A DNA stretch of 30,219 nt from an uncultured Paludibacter sp. (GTDB taxonomy: Bacteria > Bacteroidota > Bacteroidia > Bacteroidales > Paludibacteraceae). How positions within the stretch are numbered: position 1 is the stretch's first letter; each line of letters starts with the position of its first letter. The stretch spans positions 1-30,219 of the forward strand of contig CALFXE010000256.1 of the NCBI GenBank assembly GCA_937927845.1, given 5' to 3'. Both the position numbers and the translations under genes were made by a program. The notes under the pieces were generated by a model, which was not told the DNA's origin, made no database searches, and worked only from the letters and a program-made list of their open reading frames with translations. This document shows positions 1-6,614 of the stretch, one piece after another.

Positions 1-1083
1 TATTTTGGCGAGAATGCGATATCACACAATCTTTTAATCTGTAATAAAGGAAATCTGCTCAACCCCAACGCTTTTCTTTTGGGTGTACCGGGTTCGGGAA
101 AGTCTTTCAGTGCAAAGGAGCTTATTGTTTTTATTGCGCTTGCGACTAAAGATGATATCCTTGTCTGCGACCCGGAGGGCGAATACGGACCTTTGATCCG
201 CGCACTCGGTGGTGAAGTAATACGGATTTCAGCAGGAAGCCGGGATCACATCAATGCAATGGACATGGTTGAAGACTACGGGGATGGAAATAATCCGATT
301 GTTGATAAATCCGAATTTATCCTCTCGCTCTTTGAACAGCTTGATAAAAAAGGTCTCGGTGCGAAAGAAAAATCAATAATTGACCGTTGTACGTCGGCAG
401 TTTATCACGATTTCAGCGGCAAAAATGAAGCCCCTACCTTGCATGACCTTCGTGAAACATTGATGGCACAACCGGAGGATGAAGCAAAAGAACTGTCTTT
501 GGCATTGGAGCTGTTTACAAGCGGCAGCTTGAATGCTTTTGCTCATCCTACTAATGTCGATGTGCAAAACCGCATGGTTGTATATGATATTTTTGACCTC
601 GGAAAACAGCTTAAAACAATGGGATTGCTTGTTATTACCGATGCTATGATCAACCGCGTTACGGAGAACTGGAAGAAAGGAAAACGCACTCATATTTTCA
701 TCGACGAGTTCCATGTTGTATTTGAAAATGAATACTCCGGCGCTTTCTTTAACTCAGCATGGCGGCGGTTCCGTAAAAGGAATGCGCTCCCGACCGCCAT
801 CACTCAAAATGTCGAGTACCTTCTGGATTCTGTTTTGGCAAGTACAATGCTGTCCAACTCGGAGTTTGTCATCATGCTCAATCAAGCCGCTTCAGACCGT
901 GAAAAGCTGGCGAGGCTCTTGAACATTTCAAGTGAACAGATGAGCTATATCACAAATTCCGACGCGGGCTGCGGTCTGATGAAATACGGATCGTCTCTTG
1001 TTCCCTTTATCAACCGGTTCCCGAAAAACACAAAGCTGTACCAGCTTATGACAACCAAAGCCGGTGAATATTCGATGCAATAA
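1..1083 (+). CDS. VirB4-like conjugal transfer ATPase, C-terminal part (cut by window start)
   Basis: The reading frame is open from base 1, so the 5' end lies outside the window; about 360 residues are visible. They form the C-terminal ATPase domain of a VirB4/TraE-type protein, the cytoplasmic motor that powers a type IV secretion channel during conjugation. A Walker A motif (GVPGSGKS) follows the N-terminal stretch FGENAISHNLLICNKGN, and a Walker B motif (HIFIDEFHVVFEN) sits near residue 235. This arrangement resembles the CD1110-type VirB4 of Tn1549/clostridial conjugative transposons (family knowledge). The TTG at 79 is not a credible start because it lies within the Walker A region. Base composition is more GC-rich than the cargo that follows. 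The next transfer gene in the same direction begins only at 2506, after an inserted minus-strand gene. Confidence 0.9.
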   Translation, partial: YFGENAISHNLLICNKGNLLNPNAFLLGVPGSGKSFSAKELIVFIALATKDDILVCDPEGEYGPLIRALGGEVIRISAGSRDHINAMDMVEDYGDGNNPIVDKSEFILSLFEQLDKKGLGAKEKSIIDRCTSAVYHDFSGKNEAPTLHDLRETLMAQPEDEAKELSLALELFTSGSLNAFAHPTNVDVQNRMVVYDIFDLGKQLKTMGLLVITDAMINRVTENWKKGKRTHIFIDEFHVVFENEYSGAFFNSAWRRFRKRNALPTAITQNVEYLLDSVLASTMLSNSEFVIMLNQAASDREKLARLLNISSEQMSYITNSDAGCGLMKYGSSLVPFINRFPKNTKLYQLMTTKAGEYSMQ

Positions 1084-1096
1084 GAAAATTGTATGC

Positions 1097-1127
1097 AAAA
1101 AGCCGGAGGAAGCAAAATTCCTCCGGC
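1097..1127 (-). terminator. Intrinsic terminator for the 1212-2363 gene (possibly bidirectional)
   Basis: Perfect 9-bp stem GCCGGAGGA (1102-1110) with TCCTCCGGC (1119-1127) and an 8-nt loop. Read on the minus strand the stem is followed by five T's (complement of 1097-1101), so it best serves the minus-strand gene ending at 1212; it may also stop transcription leaving virB4, although its plus-strand T run is poor. Confidence 0.75.
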
Positions 1128-1211
1128 GATCCCATATAATTTTTCATTTTAATAGCGCGTTCGATTATAATTTGGCACTTATGACATGATGACAACATCA
1201 CCTTACTGGAT

Positions 1212-2363
1212 TTAATTTATGTTATCGTTTACTTTAGGAGCAAAATCAAATCCGCAAATTATTCTGCTCCGTTGAACTTCTTCTTTTCTGACTGAACATA
1301 AACCTTTTGCACTTGTCTCTGAAGGCGTAAAATTACCGCATTCTATGCATTTTCTTCGCTCTTTCTTCTTTGCATGTCCATCACAGCGAATCATTTCATA
1401 TCCTATTATGTAGTTTTGCAATTCATCTGCGCGGGCTGTAATATTCAAAATTTCCCCATTGCTTTTGCGTAAAGTAAAGTATATATTTTCTCCCACATCG
1501 TCAGCACTAAGGTTGATATCATTAATTAGAAAGCATCTATCATTATATTCATTTATAGTCTCAACATCTAATTCAGCAATAAATTCTATAATATCCCTCA
1601 TGATATCATTGGTTAAACCATATCCGCCAAAACTATATTTGTAATATAATCTACCATGAAAATCGTCTTTTTGAAGATTAATAGCAACTACATAATCGCG
1701 TGATTTGTAGTCATCGGACATATCATGATATAAAACATGGGGTTCAGAGTACTTTCTTATTTTATCTTCAAACTCTTCTTTATTAAGTGGATACGATTCC
1801 TTTATTTCTTTCTGTTCTTTTCTGATACTTCTTTCTTCTGCTGCTTTTTTTATTGCATCAATGGATCCTCCATGTATCTTGTAAAACTTGTCTCTACATT
1901 TTTCAATATCAGGAATATCTAATGTAGTGACTTTCTCAAAATAATGAGCAGGTATCTGCAATTTATTAGAAAAATCAAATATTCTTTTTTCTGGAGTGCC
2001 ATGTATATGAGCGTATCCTAATACCCCAATAGAGACATCTAAAGCTTCAGCAATCTCGTTTGGATACCAAAGCTCATATATCTTTTCAACCAGATTGAAA
2101 ATATCAATTTCAATTGGTTCTTCCTTTTCATCCATTTCGACGAGGGTAACTAATTCATCAAAATAAATATTTTTTCTATCATACTGACTTTTTATATACC
2201 ATGGTGCATTAGCTGTTAAGTAACAAAAATAATTCAAGCTGGCGTTCCAACCCGCACAGTAATGTGATAAGTCTGTTATTTTTTCGTTATAATTATCCCC
2301 GGCACATATTCCTTCAAAATTAAATTCACAAGTTCCGCATGTTTTATTAACGTGTAATTTCAT
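1212..2363 (-). CDS. Hypothetical protein with a Cys4 cluster at each end
   Basis: 383 residues, not recognised. ATG preceded by GGGAGAATTTTG gives a good ribosome site. Both termini carry the same type of Cys4 pattern: C9-x2-C12, C20 and C36 followed by AGW at the N-terminus, and C339-x2-C342, C356 and C370 followed by GF at the C-terminus. This suggests two zinc-binding knuckles, possibly a duplicated module, flanking a mostly acidic and lysine-rich middle. Residues about 95-125 (YPNEIAEALDVSIGVLGYAH) could be a helix-turn-helix, so a DNA-associated role is possible but unproven. The gene is oriented against the transfer operon and is AT-rich compared with the genes on either side. It is bounded by terminators at 1102 and 2448, which is consistent with an insertion between virB4 and the CD1108-type gene. 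Confidence 0.75.
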   Translation of the reverse strand: MKLHVNKTCGTCEFNFEGICAGDNYNEKITDLSHYCAGWNASLNYFCYLTANAPWYIKSQYDRKNIYFDELVTLVEMDEKEEPIEIDIFNLVEKIYELWYPNEIAEALDVSIGVLGYAHIHGTPEKRIFDFSNKLQIPAHYFEKVTTLDIPDIEKCRDKFYKIHGGSIDAIKKAAEERSIRKEQKEIKESYPLNKEEFEDKIRKYSEPHVLYHDMSDDYKSRDYVVAINLQKDDFHGRLYYKYSFGGYGLTNDIMRDIIEFIAELDVETINEYNDRCFLINDINLSADDVGENIYFTLRKSNGEILNITARADELQNYIIGYEMIRCDGHAKKKERRKCIECGNFTPSETSAKGLCSVRKEEVQRSRIICGFDFAPKVNDNIN

Positions 2364-2447
2364 TCAAAATTCTCCCTTCTCCCAGAAGTGTTTGTGTAAA
2401 AATAATATTTTGCCATAGTATACCATAATTTAAATAGCAATTCTATA

Positions 2448-2476
2448 CCTTAAGCTAAATAGCTTGAGGTTTTTTT
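2448..2476 (+). terminator. Intrinsic terminator upstream of the CD1108-type gene
   Basis: Stem CCTTAAGCT (2448-2456) pairs with AGCTTGAGG (2461-2469), one G-T wobble, AAAT loop, then seven T's (2470-2476). It lies just upstream of the ribosome site of the 2506 gene, so it would cut that gene off from the virB4 transcript. No strong promoter was seen between it and 2506. Confidence 0.75.
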
Positions 2477-2505
2477 ATATATAAAAATTTAAGGAGGTCG
2501 TTACA

Positions 2506-3687
2506 TTGAACAAAATTAAGCTCCGCAAATCCACCAAAGATATTAAAGCATTGAATAAGGCAAAGGATTTATCCAAGCATATAAAGTATATGTATGTCAA
2601 GACTAAGGAAAAAGCAGAGGAAACGCAAAAAGTTAATGCTGATAATCCTCATTCTTATGCAACACAATCTGTATCTAATTCGGTAAAGGAAGTTTCCAGT
2701 TCGGCGGCACATAGGGTTGAACGCTTTGGTAGAAAATCAGTTGAAAAGGCACCGGATACTATTCGGAATGCAAAAGCCGGTGCCGCAAAAATAAAGCAGC
2801 GGGTACAAAATACCGTAAAAACCATCAAGACCAGAAGGTCAACCCAGAATGCTTCACGCGCATCTAAAAACGCGGGAAAAGCGGCATCAAATGCAGTTAA
2901 GACTTCTCAACAAGCAGCTCAGACCACGGTCAAAACAGCCCAGGCAACACTTAAAGCATCCCAAAAGGCCGCACAAACCGCCAGAGCGACTGCAAAAGCA
3001 GCCGCGCGTACAGCAAAGGCTACTGCAAAAGCTGTTGTTACAGCAGTAAAAGCAACCGTTGCCGCAGTGAAAGGGCTGATTACATTAATTGCTGCTGGCG
3101 GCTGGATTGCTGTCGTTATTATCCTAATCATTTGCATGGTTGCTTTACTGGTTTCCTCACCTTTTGGAATTTTTTCAGCCAACGAAAAGACGGAGCCGGG
3201 CAACATGACACTTTCGGCAGTAATCGCTCAGGTTAATCAAGAATTCAATGATAAAATCGAGCAAATAAAGTCTGAAAACCCACACGATGAGGTTGATGGC
3301 ATCGCCGCACCCCAAAACTGGAAGGATGTTTTAGCGGTTTATGCAGTAAAATATTCTACAAATTCGGAAAATCCCATAGTGGTTGCCACAATCGACAATC
3401 AAAAATACGAAGCGATAACGTCAGTTTTTTGGGATATGAACAAAATAACATTCTCAGTTGAGGATAAAGAGTTGGATACAAGTCAAGCAAAAGAAAGCAC
3501 AAATTTACCTAATCCATCCTCCCAAACAGAGTCAAAGAAAATCCTGCATATCGTCGTTTCTACTAAAAGCAGTTCAGAAATGGCATCATATTATTATTTT
3601 AACTTATATCAAAAAAATCAATTAAATGAATTATTAAGTAATAAGTATGAGAATATGTGGTTACAGTTATTAAATACTAATAATTAA
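2506..3687 (+). CDS. CD1108-family conjugative-element protein, lacking the usual C-terminal peptidase domain
   Basis: 393 residues from a TTG start with AAGGAGG eight bases upstream. The N-terminal ~190 residues are highly basic, Ala/Lys/Thr-rich repeats (K-A-A, T-A-K-A type). One strong membrane segment follows at about 192-218 (GGWIAVVIILIICMVALLV). The outer part (LSAVIAQVNQEFNDKIEQI, then DNWREVLAVYAVK-like PQNWKDVLAVYAVK, and VFWDMNKITF) matches the conserved middle region of CD1108 transfer proteins of Tn1549-like elements. In that family a CHAP or NlpC/P60 cell-wall peptidase domain usually follows and opens the wall for the mating channel. Here the protein ends at NTNN just where that domain would start, and the last codons turn very AT-rich. 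I infer a 3' truncation by insertion of the downstream cargo, though a natural short form cannot be excluded. Confidence 0.82.
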   Translation: MNKIKLRKSTKDIKALNKAKDLSKHIKYMYVKTKEKAEETQKVNADNPHSYATQSVSNSVKEVSSSAAHRVERFGRKSVEKAPDTIRNAKAGAAKIKQRVQNTVKTIKTRRSTQNASRASKNAGKAASNAVKTSQQAAQTTVKTAQATLKASQKAAQTARATAKAAARTAKATAKAVVTAVKATVAAVKGLITLIAAGGWIAVVIILIICMVALLVSSPFGIFSANEKTEPGNMTLSAVIAQVNQEFNDKIEQIKSENPHDEVDGIAAPQNWKDVLAVYAVKYSTNSENPIVVATIDNQKYEAITSVFWDMNKITFSVEDKELDTSQAKESTNLPNPSSQTESKKILHIVVSTKSSSEMASYYYFNLYQKNQLNELLSNKYENMWLQLLNTNN

Positions 3688-3704
3688 ACAAATATAAACC
3701 CTGT

Positions 3705-3783
3705 GCTAACTACTTGAACATGAGGTTTGTTCCAATTCTCGCCATAATCCGTATAATAATAAGTACAGGTTCAAGTAATTAGC
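3705..3783 (+). promoter_or_regulatory. Promoter flanked by a 15-bp inverted repeat, upstream of the XRE regulator
   Basis: GCTAACTACTTGAAC (3705-3719) and GTTCAAGTAATTAGC (3769-3783) are inverted copies with one mismatch, 49 bp apart. Between them lie a TATAAT (3752-3757) and a possible -35 TTGTTC (3727-3732, 19-bp spacing). The layout suits a pair of operators for the XRE protein encoded immediately downstream, or a long-range hairpin in the leader. Confidence 0.55.
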
Positions 3784-3805
3784 CTGTTGTGCGGGAGGTG
3801 TCAAA

Positions 3806-4147
3806 ATGAACATTGACAAGAAAAAAGTTGGTAAGCGTATTCGGGAGTATAGAGAGATAGCCGGTATTAATCAAGATGCTTTATCTGAAATGGTAGATAT
3901 GAGTGCAACCTCAATTTCAAATATAGAGCGAGGCAGAAATTTTCCGTCTTTTGAGAACTTTATTAAGATCGCAAATGCAATAAAAGCTTCTCCGGATTTG
4001 CTTCTGGAAGATGTAATCGAGACTTCATATAAGACAAAAAGTGCATATTTATCTGATAAAATTGGTAAATTGCCTACTTTGGAAAGACAACGGATATTGA
4101 ATGTTGTCGAGTCTTTGATTAAATCGGCTATAAACAATGCTGAATAA
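3806..4147 (+). CDS. XRE-family helix-turn-helix transcriptional regulator
   Basis: 113 residues; ATG preceded by GGGAGG seven bases upstream. The N-terminal 65 residues are a Cro/C1-type HTH: GKRIREYREIAGINQDALSE, then MSATSISNIERGRNFPSFEN as the second and recognition helices, and a leucine-rich last helix. The C-terminal 45 residues (KTKSAYLSDKIGKLPTLERQ onward) resemble the short helical tail of element-borne repressors and probably dimerise. It is a single-gene unit: own promoter with flanking inverted repeats at 3705-3783, own strong terminator at 4157. Autoregulation is likely. A second target could be the palindromic promoter of the next gene at 4205. No peptidase domain (as in ImmA) is fused or adjacent. 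Confidence 0.88.
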   Translation: MNIDKKKVGKRIREYREIAGINQDALSEMVDMSATSISNIERGRNFPSFENFIKIANAIKASPDLLLEDVIETSYKTKSAYLSDKIGKLPTLERQRILNVVESLIKSAINNAE

Positions 4148-4156
4148 TTTTCATTG

Positions 4157-4192
4157 ATCTGCGTCATTAATGACGCAGATTTTTCTTTTTTT
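4157..4192 (+). terminator. Strong intrinsic terminator after the XRE gene
   Basis: Perfect palindrome ATCTGCGTCATT/AATGACGCAGAT (4157-4180) followed by TTTTCTTTTTTT (4181-4192). Confidence 0.9.
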
Positions 4193-4204
4193 AGGGGTTT
4201 ATAA

Positions 4205-4262
4205 TTGACAAACATTGTCTAATCGTGTATTATGTACTTGAAGTGAATGCTAATATATTAGC
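4205..4262 (+). promoter_or_regulatory. Sigma-A-type promoter with two palindromes, upstream of the 205-residue gene
   Basis: TTGACA (4205-4210), 17-bp spacer, TATTAT (4228-4233). The -35 is overlapped by a 13-bp palindrome GACAAACATTGTC (4207-4219), and a perfect 14-bp palindrome GCTAATATATTAGC (4249-4262) lies just after the expected transcription start. Both are candidate repressor sites; the nearby XRE protein is the obvious candidate binder. Confidence 0.65.
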
Positions 4263-4297
4263 TTAAAGTTTATTTTAGGATATGTGAGGATGTTAAA

Positions 4298-4915
4298 ATG
4301 AAATGTAACATAAAACCAAAGGGATACAATGTATTTCAGGCTCGCCTTTATAATATAACGGATGATATTTATTCTAAAGTCACTTTTATAAATAAAGAAG
4401 AAGCTATTAAGCATATATTGGATTCATTTACTCAAGACGCTTATGGTCAATTATTTGCTCGCGGTGTCATTAGGACGATTGATCCGTGTTTATCTCAATG
4501 GATTGTTCCGTGGAGTGTAGACAATAACAAAGCATTATTGTTCATTGAAGATGAATATATTATTGATTCTTGGAAAATAACCTTTTATGATATGGGCGAC
4601 GATATTATCCTCTTACAAGAAGTTGACAATAATCCTACTGAAGAAAAGTTAAGAAAACAAATGGTTTATCTAAATGCATTTTACGTTGTTGTATCCTGTA
4701 AAGAGATTGGCTGTTCCGAAAGGTTTGTTATCGCACGGACATATCGAAATAACAAATTTTCAATTAATATACTTAACTTTGATCCAAAAGCGACAAAACT
4801 TAAACCAGATGAGACATTAGAAGACCGATATAAACATTTAATAGACCAAGATGCCAAAGAAACCGAACGTATTAATTCAAACAGAAGAACGTGTATAAAT
4901 GAGGCTACAGATTAG
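4298..4915 (+). CDS. Hypothetical protein, 205 residues
   Basis: Not recognised. ATG with GAGG eight bases upstream. The protein is soluble, mixed alpha/beta, with aromatic-rich stretches (DPCLSQWIVPWSVDNN at about 62-77; IIDSWKITFYDMGDD at about 88-102) and a polar, charged C-terminal tail ending in RINSNRRTCINEATD. No signal peptide, membrane segment, nucleotide-binding loop or clear metal motif is visible; its two central cysteines (VVSCKEIGCSERF) could be a redox pair. It is a monocistronic gene with its own good promoter at 4205 and terminator at 4925. The surroundings (XRE regulator before, diguanylate cyclase after) say only that it belongs to the accessory part of the element. Confidence 0.75.
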   Translation: MKCNIKPKGYNVFQARLYNITDDIYSKVTFINKEEAIKHILDSFTQDAYGQLFARGVIRTIDPCLSQWIVPWSVDNNKALLFIEDEYIIDSWKITFYDMGDDIILLQEVDNNPTEEKLRKQMVYLNAFYVVVSCKEIGCSERFVIARTYRNNKFSINILNFDPKATKLKPDETLEDRYKHLIDQDAKETERINSNRRTCINEATD

Positions 4916-4924
4916 GCAATGTTA

Positions 4925-4973
4925 AACAAAAGTAGTTGCCTGTAAAAATAATATACAAGCAACTGCTTTTGTT
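4925..4973 (+). terminator. Terminator-like hairpin after the 205-residue gene
   Basis: AACAAAAGTAGTTGC (4925-4939) pairs with GCAACTGCTTTTGTT (4959-4973), one G-T wobble, 19-nt loop. The T run is part of the 3' arm and pairs with an A run, so termination should work in both directions. Its 3' arm overlaps the -35 of the next promoter. Confidence 0.65.
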
Positions 4974-4997
4974 ATTTAATTACATATATGTTATAAT
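4969..4997 (+). promoter_or_regulatory. Promoter of the diguanylate cyclase gene
   Basis: TTGTTA (4969-4974), 17-bp spacer, TATAAT (4992-4997). Transcription should begin near 5004, leaving an untranslated leader of about 165 nt before the GTG at 5169. Confidence 0.65.
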
Positions 4998-5106
4998 AAT
5001 AATTAGTCAAAGAATAGAAACTGTGAGAAAATAATTATTTTTGTACTTGGCAAAACAATTTGTAGTAGTTGTTATAGCTTGCTAAATGGAAAATAACTGC
5101 ACAATT

Positions 5107-5138
5107 AGACTGGGTACGTACAAGTATCCCGGTCTTTT
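5107..5138 (+). promoter_or_regulatory. Leader hairpin with short T run before the diguanylate cyclase gene
   Basis: AGACTGGGTAC (5107-5117) pairs with GTATCCCGGTCT (5124-5135) with one bulged T and a G-T wobble, GTACAA loop, followed by TTTT. It lies in the 165-nt leader just ahead of the ribosome site GGAAGGAG. It may be a weak terminator or part of a regulated leader. I compared the leader by eye with GEMM (c-di-GMP) riboswitch features and did not find them. Confidence 0.4.
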
Positions 5139-5168
5139 CGTCAAATAGCTTAGGAAGGAGAATTCAAA

Positions 5169-6125
5169 GTGGCATCCATTATAAATGATCGTAATAATAC
5201 ATCACTTTCCAAATATGGAAAGGTTACCAAACATTCATCCTATGGACAATTGATAATTGGATACGATGGGTGCGTTATCTCAGCAAACAACGATTTGCGT
5301 GATATGCTCCAGTCTTATAATAAGCCTATTTTGGGAATGCATTTTGGGAATGCGTTTAGTTGTTTTGCGACTAAAGATAATACAATTGACTGCGGTCAAA
5401 ATGAACTATGCCAAAAATGTAAGATTAACAGGTTGATTAACCAGGGCTATTTAAATAATTCGACGACATTTCGGTATCAATATAAACATCAAAATAATTA
5501 TTTTTGTAAATGGTTTGACCTTTCTGTGAAGCCAATCATATTTAAAAAAGATAAAGCTCTAATACTAACTCTTCATGATGTAACGAAATATATAATTGAA
5601 AACATCAAACTAAAAAATAAGCTTGAAATTGATTTGGCAACAGGTGCTTTAAATAAATTCAGTCTGATGACAAAAGTGGATAACTTGATTAGGCTTAATC
5701 ATGAAAAAAGTTTCACAGCATGCATGATGGATTTTGATGATTTCAAAATAATCAACGATACATATGGTCATCTTACCGGCGATTCGGTGCTTGAAGTTTT
5801 TTCAACCATTTCGAAAAAGCATATCAGAAGATTTGATTTCTTTGGTCGCTATGGCGGCGAAGAATTTGTATTTGTTTTTATTAATCTGAAACCGTCGCAA
5901 GCGGTTGAAACACTCCGTCAGATATACGTGGAATTTAACAGCTATTTAACAAAGGATATTAGTAAGCCTTTAACTCTTAGTTGCGGCTTAAGCTATATAG
6001 AAAAAGCAACCTCAGAATTTAAGAATGGGACTGAACTGATCGGTCACATTGATAAACTGCTTTATAAGGCGAAACAAACCGGTAAAAATAAAATGGTTAC
6101 AGAGACCGATGAATATTATTTTTGA
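5169..6125 (+). CDS. Diguanylate cyclase (PAS-like sensor + GGDEF)
   Basis: 318 residues from a GTG start, with AGGAAGGAG eight bases upstream. Predicted to make cyclic di-GMP from two GTP in the cytoplasm; no membrane segment. Residues about 22-140 form a PAS-like domain with four cysteines, C65, C75, C81 and C84. The spacing (…C…CG-x4-C-x2-C…) is one I associate with PAS sensors of histidine kinases, so redox or metal sensing is possible. Residues about 152-312 are the GGDEF domain. It has the DFDDFKIINDTYGH substrate-binding segment and an intact GGEEF active site (229-233). The RxxD product-inhibition site (R220-D223) is placed exactly five residues before GGEEF, so feedback inhibition should operate. 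It is a lone gene with its own promoter and a long leader; no EAL or HD-GYP partner or c-di-GMP effector is visible in the window. Confidence 0.93.
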   Translation: MASIINDRNNTSLSKYGKVTKHSSYGQLIIGYDGCVISANNDLRDMLQSYNKPILGMHFGNAFSCFATKDNTIDCGQNELCQKCKINRLINQGYLNNSTTFRYQYKHQNNYFCKWFDLSVKPIIFKKDKALILTLHDVTKYIIENIKLKNKLEIDLATGALNKFSLMTKVDNLIRLNHEKSFTACMMDFDDFKIINDTYGHLTGDSVLEVFSTISKKHIRRFDFFGRYGGEEFVFVFINLKPSQAVETLRQIYVEFNSYLTKDISKPLTLSCGLSYIEKATSEFKNGTELIGHIDKLLYKAKQTGKNKMVTETDEYYF

Positions 6126-6147
6126 GTCATTGTCGCTCCCATAAATA

Positions 6148-6612
6148 TTAAATGCTGTCCATTGCTCTTTGAAGGATGTCGTGCACATTTGCTTTGGGGA
6201 CAGTTTTAGCGCTATTTTCAAATGATTCTACAAACTTGTAAAGTTCGTTAATATCAACGACCGGTTTGCAAAAAGCATCAACCATTAAACTCATACCACC
6301 ATTGGCGTAATCTTCAATGAGTTTGTATTTTTTGTCTTGTATCTCGTCATCTGAAAGCAAAATACCAATATCATCGGTTATTGATAAAGCAATCAAATCC
6401 ATTATTTTACGGTCATCATCATTAAAGAACCGTAATGCTATCGGTTCACCGCCTGATTTTGAAAACGGAAGAGTCTTGCTATATCTAAACCCCACAGCGG
6501 CAGCCATCATAAAAACATCTTTCATGGAATCGAATATTTTGTCTTTGTTATTGCCAAGTTCCTGATAATAGTGTTCAAACTCAGCTGACTTATTCATTGC
6601 AGATTTAGCCAT
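6148..6612 (-). CDS. DNA phosphorothioation-associated protein 4 family
   Basis: 154 residues; ATG with AGGAGG eight bases upstream, placed inside the end of the preceding gene's region (2-nt gap). The core (FDSMKDVFMMAAAVGFRYSK, then SGGEPIALRFF, and IEDYANGGMSLM) matches my memory of the 'dnd system-associated protein 4' family, whose members carry KDVLMFAAALGFK, SGEPIRWEIF and FEEYANGG. That family occurs beside dnd genes with an SMC-like ATPase and a helicase; its biochemical role is unknown to me. The N-terminal ~20 residues are polar and extra. It is the last gene of the five-gene minus-strand operon 11693 to 6148 and ends 22 bp from the convergent cyclase gene, with no obvious terminator between them. 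Confidence 0.75.
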   Translation of the reverse strand: MAKSAMNKSAEFEHYYQELGNNKDKIFDSMKDVFMMAAAVGFRYSKTLPFSKSGGEPIALRFFNDDDRKIMDLIALSITDDIGILLSDDEIQDKKYKLIEDYANGGMSLMVDAFCKPVVDINELYKFVESFENSAKTVPKANVHDILQRAMDSI

Positions 6613-6614
6613 GC

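Noticed and set aside
2849..3206. Overlapping frames in both strands within the CD1108-type gene
   Set aside because: They arise from the repetitive Ala/Lys/Thr codons of the real gene.
5004..5168. Possible c-di-GMP (GEMM) or other riboswitch before the cyclase
   Set aside because: The leader is long enough and structured, but none of the conserved GEMM segments could be matched by eye.
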